Positions 1 through 7,604 of a stretch of 64,000 nucleotides of DNA are shown piece by piece (within the stretch, counting starts at the first letter, position 1; every line of letters begins with the position of its first letter). This DNA is from Halolamina sp. CBA1230. GTDB lineage: Archaea > Halobacteriota > Halobacteria > Halobacteriales > Haloferacaceae. The position numbers and the translations under genes were made by a program. The notes under the pieces are model-generated. The model was not told the origin of the DNA, searched no databases, and was given only the letters and a program-made list of their open reading frames with translations. The stretch is from the NCBI RefSeq assembly GCF_002025255.2, contig NZ_CP054587.1:2418001-2482000 (forward strand). The letters are read 5' to 3'.

Positions 1-2
1 AC

Positions 3-1019
3 ACCCAACTCGAATACTCTGTGGAAGCCTTCGGAAACACATATAAAGTCGATTATGCACTGATTCTCGAAGGAACTCCGGTCGCATTTCTCGAAGCGAA
101 GGGCGCAGATACCTCCCTCACACACGACCACGAGGAACAGTTGTCGTCGTATATGACGAATAAGAATGTTACCTATGGTATCCTGTCGAATGGCAAGCAG
201 TATCGCTTCTTTCAGCGCCGTGTAGACGCCTCGAACGTAGACGTGCAGAAGGTCGGTGACGTAGCCCTCGAAGACCTCCCAAGCCGTCTTGCGGTCCTGA
301 AGGCCTACGAGAAGGACGCTATCGAGTCTGGCGAATCTGGGAAGATACTCGGTCGAATCAACGAACTCCGTGAGGCCCGCCAAACCCTCGAAGCGGAAAA
401 AGACGACTTGGCAGTTGAACTCTCAAACGCACTGGCAAACGAGGTTTCAGACTCTATCTCGTCGCTTGCAGAGACGCAGGCAAAAGAGATGATTGATAGG
501 CTCGTTGAGGACATTAACTCCGAAATCGACGCCGACGGCGGAGGTGCTGACGAACCGGTTGGTGGCGGTAGTGGCGGTATCAAGCCAACAGGAAATCATC
601 TCGCGGGAGCAATTCGGCGGACTGAGATTGGCGGCAACGATGACGCGAAAGTAGCGGTGTTCCCGACGAAGGAGTCGGGTCTACCGTTTCTCAAGGAGAA
701 CAACGCGTGGGGATTCGTTCGGGTTGGAAGCGAGTTCGAGTACGTTGCGATGTACGTGACCGGTGACGTGCGTCAGGTCAAATACTTTGCCACGGTCAAG
801 GACGTAGTTCCGCCCGAAGAGGCCGAATTATCTCGCCCAATCGAAGAGTATGCAGACGGCGCGAAAATCGCAGAGGACAAGATGGTAATTCGATTCGAGC
901 CGGAGAGTCTGTACGAGTTGGAAGACCCAGTACCCTACGAGACGAAATACCCACAGGGTCTCCGATATACTACGCTTGGAGCACTTCGGTCAGCACAGAC
1001 AACGGACGATATGCTCTGA
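3..1019 (+). CDS. HsdR_N/PD-(D/E)XK nuclease-domain protein, 5' partial
   Basis: The frame is open to the window edge and the residues before the GTG at 21 still fit the family, so the gene probably starts upstream. The visible N-terminal part resembles the type I restriction R-subunit N domain: VDYAL, then FLEAKG, then a Q in EEQLSSY and GILSNGKQYRFF, which together give the D...ExK...Q pattern of PD-(D/E)XK nucleases. A coiled-coil stretch (about residues 100-165) and a Gly-rich linker follow, then a C-terminal domain I do not recognise. No helicase motor is present, unlike a real HsdR (about 1000 residues). Likely a stand-alone nuclease with a defence or element-maintenance role; the function is inferred. 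Confidence 0.7.
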   Translation, partial: TQLEYSVEAFGNTYKVDYALILEGTPVAFLEAKGADTSLTHDHEEQLSSYMTNKNVTYGILSNGKQYRFFQRRVDASNVDVQKVGDVALEDLPSRLAVLKAYEKDAIESGESGKILGRINELREARQTLEAEKDDLAVELSNALANEVSDSISSLAETQAKEMIDRLVEDINSEIDADGGGADEPVGGGSGGIKPTGNHLAGAIRRTEIGGNDDAKVAVFPTKESGLPFLKENNAWGFVRVGSEFEYVAMYVTGDVRQVKYFATVKDVVPPEEAELSRPIEEYADGAKIAEDKMVIRFEPESLYELEDPVPYETKYPQGLRYTTLGALRSAQTTDDML

Positions 1020-1034
1020 CAGATTTGAGAAATC

Positions 1035-1532
1035 ATGATGGTTTCATCTTTTCTCACAAGTCTCGGGCTGGCTTGTGATATTCTCGGTGCGCTCATTCTT
1101 GCAGTTCCGGACGTACCTCTGCTTGCACAACGATTTGAGTTCGGTCGTCTGCGTCGCGCCCGTGAAAAAATGGAGGCAGAAGGAGTTCAGGCCGGAGATG
1201 CAGGATTCGATGGTCTGCTTGCTTCGCTTGAAGGGATAGAACCGATTGAACAAGCGTCAGCAGATGATATTGGAGATGATGTGGTAGAGATTGTAATAGA
1301 TAGACGTACAGGAGTAGCCGCGTCGGATATTGATTTTAATTGGGGAGAGGAATATGTCGAAGCGAGATATGAACCGGACGGGGATTATGATGAAGCCGAT
1401 TTCTATGATACTGGGGATGTATATCGGAGAATACGCGAAAGGGTGGATGGAAAGGCAACCAGAGTTCGTGTGACTGGCCTTTTCCTGCTTGCCGGTGGAT
1501 TTACGCTCCAATTCATCGCCACTCTTGTCTGA
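1035..1532 (+). CDS. Hypothetical protein with terminal membrane segments
   Basis: 165 residues starting 15 bases after the nuclease-like gene, so probably co-transcribed. There is one hydrophobic segment at each end (about 5-28 and 147-163) with an acidic soluble middle of about 110 residues. That fits a double-pass membrane protein or a membrane-tethered partner of the upstream protein. I recognise no family. Base composition is AT-rich compared with the chromosome after 2.6 kb, consistent with the integrated element. It converges on the gene at 1558-2163. Confidence 0.6.
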   Translation: MMVSSFLTSLGLACDILGALILAVPDVPLLAQRFEFGRLRRAREKMEAEGVQAGDAGFDGLLASLEGIEPIEQASADDIGDDVVEIVIDRRTGVAASDIDFNWGEEYVEARYEPDGDYDEADFYDTGDVYRRIRERVDGKATRVRVTGLFLLAGGFTLQFIATLV

Positions 1533-1557
1533 CTCATTAGCCGACAGATGATTATCT

Positions 1558-2163
1558 TTAGAATGGCGAGAACGGCAAAGTGAACATTAGTTGGAATATC
1601 CCAATCATGGCGACAAGGAGTGTAGTCATCGTTGCCAGCCTCTGCATCTCTTTCGGCCTTTCGTGTATGACTCGGTAGTGGTCCCGGTCCCAAACAGAGA
1701 AGGTGTATGCTGGCGAGTAATTGGCTCCACTTCCTGCGTGTAGTTTGCGTTGAACAGAATCTCCCTTTCCTGAGTGTCCCCCTGCGTCAAGCCCGATTAC
1801 GCCGTGTCCCTCAAAGGCCAGTAGTTCCCCACCAAACTCATATTCCCGGGACTCTCCCTGTGGAATCTCGATGTCGAGTTTTCCCTGATACACAGGCTCG
1901 GGCATACCGTCACCGATAGCAATATACCACGAAACACTGCTTCCCTCAACGAAATCGTATTCAGTGTTGTTAGTTATCTCAACCGTGAATCGAGGTCGTT
2001 CGTCGGTGAAGTAAATAGTTCGTCGTCCCCCCGAAGTCTTCCCCGGCTCGACTTCGTTTTTAGCTCTCTGAAACAGGGTAAGCTCGCTGTCTTGACGTTC
2101 GTCTATCGGGTCTACTCTCGCTTCCAAACCGTCGTGGAATATAATAGGCTGTGAGGCTGGCAT
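1558..2163 (-). CDS. Hypothetical protein with C-terminal membrane anchor
   Basis: 201 residues. The bulk is soluble and beta-rich in appearance, with a stretch FTVEITNNTEYDF typical of Ig-like or cysteine-free adhesion folds. A single C-terminal hydrophobic segment (about 178-198) ends the protein, suggesting a tail-anchored topology. A TATA-like TTTACTT lies about 25 bases upstream of the ATG on the minus strand, consistent with a leaderless transcript and supporting this start. No family recognised. It is part of the low-GC element. Confidence 0.6.
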   Translation of the reverse strand: MPASQPIIFHDGLEARVDPIDERQDSELTLFQRAKNEVEPGKTSGGRRTIYFTDERPRFTVEITNNTEYDFVEGSSVSWYIAIGDGMPEPVYQGKLDIEIPQGESREYEFGGELLAFEGHGVIGLDAGGHSGKGDSVQRKLHAGSGANYSPAYTFSVWDRDHYRVIHERPKEMQRLATMTTLLVAMIGIFQLMFTLPFSPF

Positions 2164-2326
2164 ACAGCCCTATGGGTACCCGGGGTAAGTAAAACGAATC
2201 CGCACAGTGAAACTCCATCAGAATCCATCGTCGAAAATCAAATTGAAGAGCCACCAAGGCGACCAGCAGACCACCGCCAAGAAGTGCCAGTGCCACAGCT
2301 CCGGTTACCAATAGCCGAAAGAACAC
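2060..2326 (-). CDS. Doubtful small membrane ORF
   Basis: 88 codons from a GTG. The N-terminal 30 residues are a convincing hydrophobic segment, but the last third overlaps the start of the gene at 1558-2163 by 104 bases in another frame and looks like non-coding translation. An AT-rich TTTTAATA sequence about 20 bases upstream could be a promoter. It could be a small membrane protein, a remnant of a gene truncated by the neighbour, or chance. Confidence 0.25.
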   Translation of the reverse strand: MFFRLLVTGAVALALLGGGLLVALVALQFDFRRWILMEFHCADSFYLPRVPIGLYASLTAYYIPRRFGSESRPDRRTSRQRAYPVSES

Positions 2327-2406
2327 CGGAGAAAGGACCTCTATTAAAAGGTTATCTGAAATAGGTGTCAGCGTGACTCGCGCTTAACGCTGTCCCGGTC
2401 GAGGGT

Positions 2407-2494
2407 TTATATGTAATGCCCCCATTTGGTCTGTTAGACAAGGTGAAAACGGGACGCGCCACCCAGAATTTGGCGCGTTAGCGTGCCTATGCAC
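2407..2494 (+). other. TATA-like box and two hairpins before the tRNA-Leu fragment
   Basis: TTTATAT at 2407-2413 resembles an archaeal TATA box. It is followed by a perfect 7-bp inverted repeat ACGCGCC/GGCGCGT (2454-2478) and a small hairpin GTGC-CTAT-GCAC (2483-2494). These replace the 5' half expected of a tRNA-Leu gene. They may be part of the element's recombination site or produce a short RNA fused to the tRNA fragment; there is no direct evidence for transcription. Confidence 0.35.
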
Positions 2495-2500
2495 AACGGC

Positions 2501-2552
2501 GCTTAGGACGCTATCCCGTAGGGGTCCGCCGGTTCGAATCCGGTCCCGCGCA
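2501..2552 (+). pseudogene. tRNA-Leu(UAG) 3' half, probable attachment site
   Basis: From the anticodon loop CTTAGGA (anticodon TAG, 2504-2506) through a class II variable arm, T arm (CCGG-TTCGAAT-CCGG) and acceptor CCCGCGC plus discriminator A, this is a normal tRNA-Leu 3' half. Upstream, the anticodon 5' stem pairs in only four positions, the D arm is absent and the acceptor 5' strand matches in only five bases. I therefore read it as the 3' fragment regenerated or left by integration rather than a functional tRNA. No CCA is encoded. Confidence 0.6.
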
Positions 2553-2560
2553 CTGACTGA

Positions 2561-2661
2561 GTTTTCGAGCGCAGCGAGAAAACGAAGAAGGGAGCAGGAG
2601 CTGATTCGCGGCCCAGAGAACGAACGGAGTGAGTTCTCGCGGTTCGAACCCGGTCCCGCGA
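2561..2661 (+). repeat. Hairpins plus a second copy of the tRNA-Leu 3' end
   Basis: Two hairpins, GTTTTC...GAAAAC (2561-2583, loop GAGCGCAGCGA) and GAGAAC...GTTCTC (2616-2638, loop GAACGGAGTGA), lead into a degenerate copy of the tRNA-Leu T arm and acceptor strand at 2639-2661. The same architecture follows tRNA-His and tRNA-Pro in this window. The loops share the pattern GARCGNAGYGA. The rest of the gap between 2327 and 2678 holds nothing else that I can support. Confidence 0.65.
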
Positions 2662-2678
2662 TCCTCTGCTCGCTCCCG

Positions 2679-3845
2679 TCACTCCCGCCCGAACACCCTC
2701 GACGTCCCGTCCCGAACCCGCTCGCGAACGCTTCGGTTGGTCGAGACGCCGAAATCCGTCAGCCGCATCTGGTCCGACGATACACCCTCGTCCTCGTCGG
2801 CGCCCAGCAGGCGCGGCAGCGCGGTCTGGGCGAACGTCAGCCCGACCACGAGCACGATCGGCGCGAAGAAGAGCCCGTAGAACCCCAGCACCACGGGTCC
2901 GAGCGTGTACGCGAGCATCAGGAGCCCGACGTGGGTGTTCTCGCCGCTGAGGATCGGGCGCAGGAGGATGTCCGGGATCGTGTCGACGACGACGACGGCG
3001 ACGACGAGGAAGCCGACGATGTACACCAGCAGCGACTGGTCGCCGCCGAGCGCGATCGGGAGCGCCGCGATGGCCGTCAGCGGGAGGTAGACGATCTTCA
3101 TCCCCACGACCGGGATCAGGCTCGCGATCCCCGTCAGCGTGCCCGCAAGCGCGGGGTACGGGACTTCGGCGGGGGCGGGCGCGACCGCGTTGTAGGCGGT
3201 GAAGGAAGCGATGGCGATCAGCGAGATGGCGATCACGTTCAGGAGGTTGCCAAAGAGCACCGACTCCAGCTCCGCGTCGGCCGCTTCGAGGTACTCCCGA
3301 ATGATGGCGTCCTCGTCGAACCGGAGCAGCCAGTCACGGATGCGCCGGCCGTCGAGCAGCAGGTAGTAGGTGACGATCACGACGACGAACAGGTTGAGGA
3401 AAAAGCCCGAGATCAGCGAGGTCAGCAGTTCCGCGTGGTTGCTCGCGAACCCGATGAACGGCGAGAGGTCGCCCGACTGGTACGCCTCGTACAGCCCCTG
3501 GACGGTGAACGCCGGGATCGCCTCCACGGCGCCGAGCCACTCGACGTTCGTCGCCGCCACGTCGAGCAACGAGTACTGCTCGACGAACGTCCGGGCCTCG
3601 ATCACCAGCAGCACCGTCGCGTAGCTGACGAGCAACAGCAGCGGCACCGCCAGCGAGACGAGCACCGTCACCGCGCGCACTCGCGCCGGGAGCCGGAGCC
3701 GGCGGAGGAACTTGAAGTACCGACGCGTCGAGTAGTAGAGGAACACCGACACTGTCAGCGGGGCGATGAATTGGTGTGCGAGGAAGCCGAGCACGGCCGT
3801 GACGGCCACGCCGAACAGGGCGATGATCAGCCGTCTCTCGTCCAT
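2679..3845 (-). CDS. AI-2E family transporter (PerM-like permease)
   Basis: 388 residues with about eight hydrophobic segments: a pair at the N terminus, a long soluble extracytoplasmic-type region (about 95-150), then a cluster of segments in the second half containing GTLTGIASLIPVVGMKIVYLP, typical of the AI-2E/UPF0118 family. Members in bacteria export autoinducer-2 or act as Na+/H+ antiporters; the substrate in haloarchaea is unknown. Single gene, divergent from dacZ. The C-terminal 40 residues are charged and cytoplasmic. The family call is firm; the transport role is inferred. Confidence 0.85.
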   Translation of the reverse strand: MDERRLIIALFGVAVTAVLGFLAHQFIAPLTVSVFLYYSTRRYFKFLRRLRLPARVRAVTVLVSLAVPLLLLVSYATVLLVIEARTFVEQYSLLDVAATNVEWLGAVEAIPAFTVQGLYEAYQSGDLSPFIGFASNHAELLTSLISGFFLNLFVVVIVTYYLLLDGRRIRDWLLRFDEDAIIREYLEAADAELESVLFGNLLNVIAISLIAIASFTAYNAVAPAPAEVPYPALAGTLTGIASLIPVVGMKIVYLPLTAIAALPIALGGDQSLLVYIVGFLVVAVVVVDTIPDILLRPILSGENTHVGLLMLAYTLGPVVLGFYGLFFAPIVLVVGLTFAQTALPRLLGADEDEGVSSDQMRLTDFGVSTNRSVRERVRDGTSRVFGRE

Positions 3846-3970
3846 GCGCAGCTAATCAGCGCGTTCGGTCTAAAGTCTGCTGGAGTGACACCCTTCGCGA
3901 ACGATCGTGTCAGACGCCCGTCTGACGGACCCACAAACCCTTTGATCCACGGGCGGGATTATTCCTGATA

Positions 3971-4777
3971 ATGTCGACCCCTGCCGATCTCCTCGACGAC
4001 CTGACGGCGGATCTGGACGCGGTGTTCGTGTTCTCCCCCAGTAGCGGGTTCTACGACCGCTTCGAGGAGCTGGAGGGGGATGTGGTGGTGGTCGCGCCCG
4101 AGAACGTGGTCGACGCCGAGCAGTTCGTCGAACTCCCGCTGGAGTTCGAGAACGTCCGTGACCGGATCCGGTTCGGCGTCGAGGGGGCGATGGATCGCGA
4201 CATCGTCGACGACGGCGACGAGGTGGGCTGTGTGGTAACCGTGTTCGGCGACCACGACTCCTTCGTCCGCGTGCGCGCCGACGAGTCGATGCACTCCGGC
4301 GTGTACGATCTGTTCGCCAACTCGCGTGCGGACCCGGGCGTCATCCGTGACGTGTTCGAGGTCGCCATCGAACTGGGGAAGAAAGGGCAGAAAGGCAAGC
4401 CGGTGGGGGCGCTGTTCGTCACCGGCGACGCCGGGAAGGTGATGAACAAGTCCCGGCCGCTGTCGTACAACCCCTTCGAGAAGTCCCACGTCCACGTCGG
4501 CGACCCGATCGTGAACGTGATGCTCAAGGAGTTCTCGCGGCTCGACGGCGCGTTCGTGATCTCCGATTCGGGGAAGATCGTCTCCGCGTACCGCTACCTC
4601 GAACCCGGCGCCGAGGGGGTGGATATCCCGAAGGGGCTGGGCGCCCGCCACATGGCCGGCGCCGCGATCACTCGCGCCACGAACGCGACGGCCATCGTGC
4701 TCTCGGAGTCCGACGGGATGGTGCGTGCGTTCAAGGGCGGCGAGCTGATACTGGAGATCGACCCGGAGGACTACTGA
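3971..4777 (+). CDS. dacZ: Diadenylate cyclase DacZ (c-di-AMP synthase)
   Basis: 268 residues. The C-terminal half is a DisA_N/DAC domain: DGA at 192-194 and the GARH motif at 224-227 correspond to the DGA and RHR motifs that bind ATP and metal. The N-terminal half matches the archaeal DacZ accessory region. The enzyme condenses two ATP into c-di-AMP, which in Haloferax is essential at a controlled level and linked to osmotic homeostasis. The stop codon overlaps the start of the downstream mechanosensitive channel (TGATG), so the two are translationally coupled, which fits a role in turgor control. Cytosolic. Confidence 0.93.
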   Translation: MSTPADLLDDLTADLDAVFVFSPSSGFYDRFEELEGDVVVVAPENVVDAEQFVELPLEFENVRDRIRFGVEGAMDRDIVDDGDEVGCVVTVFGDHDSFVRVRADESMHSGVYDLFANSRADPGVIRDVFEVAIELGKKGQKGKPVGALFVTGDAGKVMNKSRPLSYNPFEKSHVHVGDPIVNVMLKEFSRLDGAFVISDSGKIVSAYRYLEPGAEGVDIPKGLGARHMAGAAITRATNATAIVLSESDGMVRAFKGGELILEIDPEDY

Positions 4778-5580
4778 TGTATCCGATGGCGTTCCAGCCC
4801 GGGTTCGAGATCGGCGGGCCGCTGGGTGCGATCCCCGAGCGCGTCTGGCTCGCGCTGGGGGTGTTCGTCCTCGCGCTGGTGCTCGCGTGGCTGGTCGTCA
4901 GAGTCAACGCCGGCCTGCTCCGACGGGCCGGCCTGCCCGAGACGATCGAGGGGACGGCGTTCGAGCGGACCGTCCGCGGGATCGGCACCTCGACGGTCGC
5001 GATCCTCTCTCAGCTCTCGGGCTGGTTCATCGCCATTCTCGGCGCTATCATCGCCATCTCCATCGCGGAGCCGAGCTACGCCGATCAGTTCTGGTCGCGG
5101 ACCACCGGCTTCTTCCCCAGTTTCTTCGTCGCGCTGCTGATCCTGATCGTCGGCGTCGTCGTCGGCGACAAGGTCGGGATCCTGCTCTCCGAGCGGCTCC
5201 GCAGCGTCAAACTCCCCCAGATCGGGATCGTCCCCACCGCCGCGAAGTACAGCGTGTTCTACGTCGCGGTCGTGCTCGCGCTCGACCAGATCGGCGTCGC
5301 GACGTTCGCGCTGGTCGTGCTGCTGGCGCTGTACGTGCTCGCGCTGATCGTGTTCACGGTCGTTGCGGGGAAACAGCTGCTGACCTCCGCGGCCGCGGGG
5401 CTGTACCTGTTCCTGAACGAGCCGTACGGGATCGGCGACGAGGTGAAGATCGGCGACCAGCGCGGCATCGTCCAGGAGATCGACCTGTTCGTCACCCACA
5501 TCGAGTCCGACGGCGAGGAGTACGTCGTCCCGAACGACCGTGTGTTCGAGGGCGGGATCGTGATCGTCCACGACGACTGA
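4777..5580 (+). CDS. MscS-family mechanosensitive ion channel
   Basis: 267 residues. Four to five hydrophobic segments (about 22-45, 70-95, 112-135, 145-170, 172-195) lead into a pore-lining-like helix with GKQLLTSAAAGLYLF and a short MscS beta domain (GDEVKIGDQRGIVQEIDLF, then YVVPNDRVF). The C-terminal alpha/beta domain of E. coli MscS is missing and the protein stops right after the beta domain. It starts inside the dacZ stop codon. Such channels release solutes on hypo-osmotic shock; coupling to a c-di-AMP synthase suggests an osmoregulatory operon (inferred). Confidence 0.87.
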   Translation: MYPMAFQPGFEIGGPLGAIPERVWLALGVFVLALVLAWLVVRVNAGLLRRAGLPETIEGTAFERTVRGIGTSTVAILSQLSGWFIAILGAIIAISIAEPSYADQFWSRTTGFFPSFFVALLILIVGVVVGDKVGILLSERLRSVKLPQIGIVPTAAKYSVFYVAVVLALDQIGVATFALVVLLALYVLALIVFTVVAGKQLLTSAAAGLYLFLNEPYGIGDEVKIGDQRGIVQEIDLFVTHIESDGEEYVVPNDRVFEGGIVIVHDD

Positions 5581-5602
5581 GTCGGCCGTCGCCGCCGTCC
5601 GT

Positions 5603-6106
5603 TCACTCGGACCGATCCATCGGCTCCGCGGGCACGCCAGCGACCGTCTCCCCCTCGGGCACGTCCTCGACGACTAGCGAGTTCGCCGCCACCTGCGCGT
5701 CGTCGCCGATCTCGACGCCGGGGAGCACGATCGCGCCGGCGCCGATCATCGCCCGGTCGCCGACGACCACGTCGCCGAGGCGGTACTCCTCCTGCAGGAA
5801 CTCGTGACAGAGCAGTGTCGCGTCGTAGCCGACGATGGCGTCGTCGCCCAGCGTGATCCGTTCCGGCCAGAACACGTCAGGGGTAGCTTCGAGCCCCCAC
5901 GAGACGCCCGCGCCCACGTCGGCGCCGAGCCGCCGGAGCAGCCAGTTCTTGAGCCGGAGGCTCGGCGAGATCCGGATCAGCCAGACGGCGACGTAGTTCA
6001 GCGCCACCCGCAGCGGGGATTTCGCGCTGGGCCAGTGCCGGAGGGAGTTCCGCGGGCCGGGCGTGGGGTGGCGCGCCAGCCGATCGAACCGCGTGTCGTC
6101 GCTCAT
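5603..6106 (-). CDS. Hexapeptide-repeat (left-handed beta-helix) acyltransferase
   Basis: The ATG at 6106 gives 167 residues. A basic, hydrophobic N-terminal third (about residues 40-65) precedes hexapeptide repeats such as ITLGDDAIVGYDATLL and VVVGDRAMIGAGAIVLPGVEIGDDAQVAANSLVVEDVP, the hallmark of trimeric acetyl/acyltransferases of the maltose O-acetyltransferase type. The acceptor is unknown; sugars or lipid precursors are usual. An in-frame ATG nine codons earlier exists but would add poorly conserved residues. Convergent with the dacZ-mscS operon. Confidence 0.8.
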   Translation of the reverse strand: MSDDTRFDRLARHPTPGPRNSLRHWPSAKSPLRVALNYVAVWLIRISPSLRLKNWLLRRLGADVGAGVSWGLEATPDVFWPERITLGDDAIVGYDATLLCHEFLQEEYRLGDVVVGDRAMIGAGAIVLPGVEIGDDAQVAANSLVVEDVPEGETVAGVPAEPMDRSE

Positions 6107-6232
6107 GCCCCGGGGTTGGACTGGGGCGGACAAAACGACACGGGGCGCGCTCGGGGGTTGTCGTTGCTCGGATCGCTAACGCGACCGCTACTCGGTGTGA
6201 TAAACGCAGAAAGTCCGCAGCGAAGAACCGAC

Positions 6233-6427
6233 TTACAGACGGGTCAGGTTCGTCGCGCGGGGGCCCTTGTCGGCCTGTTCGATGTCAAACTCAACTTCCT
6301 GGCCTTCCTCGAGGTCCGGGCCGCCCACGTCTTCCATGTGGAAGAAGACGTCTTCGTCCGCGTCCTCAGTCTCGATGAAACCGTAACCGCCCGTGTCGTT
6401 GAAGAAATCAACCGTTCCAGTCGCCAT
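6233..6427 (-). CDS. cspA: Cold-shock domain protein CspA
   Basis: 64 residues, a single cold-shock domain. GTVDFFNDTGGYGFIETED covers RNP1 and DVFFHMED covers RNP2; aromatic residues for stacking on single-stranded nucleic acid are all present. It is an RNA chaperone. A close paralog sits at 15387-15581, and both genes have the sequence TTGCA directly before the ATG. It is divergent from the RHH gene at 6533. Confidence 0.95.
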   Translation of the reverse strand: MATGTVDFFNDTGGYGFIETEDADEDVFFHMEDVGGPDLEEGQEVEFDIEQADKGPRATNLTRL

Positions 6428-6532
6428 TGCAACCCAACAGAGAGCGGCCACCCGGATAACCCTTTCGAGAGAGCGACTCCCACCCGGCTCCCACAAACGC
6501 TTAAGTTCGGCCGCTCGCAACCGCCGGGCAAC

Positions 6533-6919
6533 ATGGGGACCAAGAGCAAGACGATCTCCTTCCGCGTCGACGAGGACGCGTTCGAGACGCTTCGCGAGAT
6601 CGCGGAGGAACGGGAGCTCTCGCTGTCGGCGGTGTTCCGGGACTACGTCGACACGCTCATCGCCCACGACGGGCAGGTCGATCTCGTCCCTGCCGACGAG
6701 CGCGGCGAGGACGGCGAGGGGTTCCCGCCGACCGTGGAGGTGCCGAAGAGCTTCATTCGCGAGCACGAACGCCTAGAGCTCGAGGCCGACCACCTGCGCG
6801 AGCAGCTGGAGGAGCACAAACGCTACATCGACTACCTGCGCGAGCAGGCCGACGAGGAGGAAGAAGTCGTCAAGCTCGAAGAGCTCGACGGCGACGAGAA
6901 CACGTACCAGATCGGTTAG
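6533..6919 (+). CDS. Ribbon-helix-helix regulator with C-terminal coiled coil
   Basis: 128 residues. The N-terminal 45 (SKTISFRVDEDAFETLREIAEE...LSAVFRDYV) have the beta-strand plus two-helix pattern of CopG/Arc-type RHH DNA-binding proteins. Residues about 78-112 form a strongly charged coiled coil that could add an oligomerisation module. The ATG at 6533 is chosen over far-upstream starts because the RHH domain begins there and the preceding bases belong to the divergent cspA promoter region. The target is unknown. Its stop codon overlaps that of the convergent gene at 6916. Confidence 0.75.
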   Translation: MGTKSKTISFRVDEDAFETLREIAEERELSLSAVFRDYVDTLIAHDGQVDLVPADERGEDGEGFPPTVEVPKSFIREHERLELEADHLREQLEEHKRYIDYLREQADEEEEVVKLEELDGDENTYQIG

Positions 6920-7371
6920 CCCGAGAGCTCCTGTTTGGCCTCGCGGGCGCGGCGCGCGGCCTCCTGGTCCCCTTCGACTTCTGCGAGCGACTCGACGGCT
7001 TCCAGCCGCCGGATCGCGCTGTCGAGGAAGGAGAGCACGTCCCCCGAGTACGCGTACAGCATGTACTCGGCGGACATCGTGTCGACGATTGCGTCGGGGC
7101 CGAGCCCCTGCGCGCGGAGTTCGAGCAGGTACTGGATGAACTTCTCCTCGGGGTGGCCGCAGTAGGGGTTGTTGTCGCAGTCGCAGTCGAGGAAGTCCTC
7201 CGCGAAGTCGAGCACCTTCTCGCGGGTCGCCTCGTCGAGCTTCTCCATCCCGTCACCGGTGAACAGCAGGTCCAGCGTCGCCCCCTTGAACGCGCCCTTG
7301 GGGATCGAGCGCTCCAGCTGGGAGGCGATCTGCCGGTGGTTCTTGACGTAGATCTTGTCGGTGATGGCCAC
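6916..7371 (-). CDS. Conserved haloarchaeal protein with a CDC...CGH motif
   Basis: 151 residues, mostly helical, acidic. A cysteine/histidine cluster CDCDNNPYCGH (residues 63-73) looks like a metal site. I recall near-identical proteins across haloarchaea (possibly the DUF5814 group), always of unknown function, but cannot confirm the family name. No membrane segments or signal. It lies between the RHH gene (overlapping convergent ends) and tRNA-His (divergent). Confidence 0.75.
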   Translation of the reverse strand: MAITDKIYVKNHRQIASQLERSIPKGAFKGATLDLLFTGDGMEKLDEATREKVLDFAEDFLDCDCDNNPYCGHPEEKFIQYLLELRAQGLGPDAIVDTMSAEYMLYAYSGDVLSFLDSAIRRLEAVESLAEVEGDQEAARRAREAKQELSG

Positions 7372-7484
7372 TACCGGCGGCTACGGCGTTGGTCGCAAAA
7401 AGCCCCTCGCTCCCCTGCGGAAGCGTGGCACGGCCCCGGGGATGTCGTAACGTATTTCCCTGAAACCGCGGTAGAGACGGGTGT

Positions 7485-7556
7485 GTCCGGGCTGGGGTAG
7501 TGGTATCCTTCAGCCTTGTGGGGGCTGAGACGCGGGTTCAATTCCCGCGCCCGGAC
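7485..7556 (+). tRNA. tRNA-His(GUG)
   Basis: Complete cloverleaf: G-1 at 7485 faces C73 at 7556. The acceptor TCCGGGC pairs with GCCCGGA, the D stem is GGGT/ATCC, the anticodon stem CAGCC/GGCTG carries loop TTGTGGG (anticodon GTG at 7518-7520), and the T stem is GCGGG/CCCGC with loop TTCAATT. The G-1:C73 pair is the histidine identity element and is genome-encoded here. CCA is not encoded. Confidence 0.95.
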
Positions 7557-7593
7557 CTCGTTGTCTCCGAGCAACTACGCGAGGAGACACGAG
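7557..7593 (+). repeat. Hairpin directly after tRNA-His
   Basis: CTCGTTGTCTCC and GGAGACACGAG pair with one bulged T. The arm starts immediately after the discriminator base, as it does behind tRNA-Pro. It may assist 3' trailer processing or termination, or be an end of the repeat element that follows. Confidence 0.6.
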
Positions 7594-7604
7594 TCCATCG
7601 GTAA

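Larger units (their letters stand above)
1..2552. mobile_element. Distal part of a lower-GC integrated element ending at a tRNA-Leu fragment
   Basis: The first 2.5 kb is visibly poorer in G+C (many AT-rich stretches, for example around 1261-1400) than everything after about 2650. It encodes a restriction-nuclease-like protein and unrecognised membrane proteins, and stops exactly at a 3' half of tRNA-Leu(UAG) at 2501-2552. Integration of haloarchaeal elements into tRNA 3' ends is well known and leaves such a fragment as one boundary. No integrase is visible, so the other end, with the intact tRNA, must lie upstream of the window. The element identity and its full extent are inferred. Confidence 0.6.

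Noticed and set aside
2473-2552. Complete tRNA-Leu gene
   Set aside because: No D arm, anticodon stem only partly paired and mismatched acceptor; better read as a 3' fragment.
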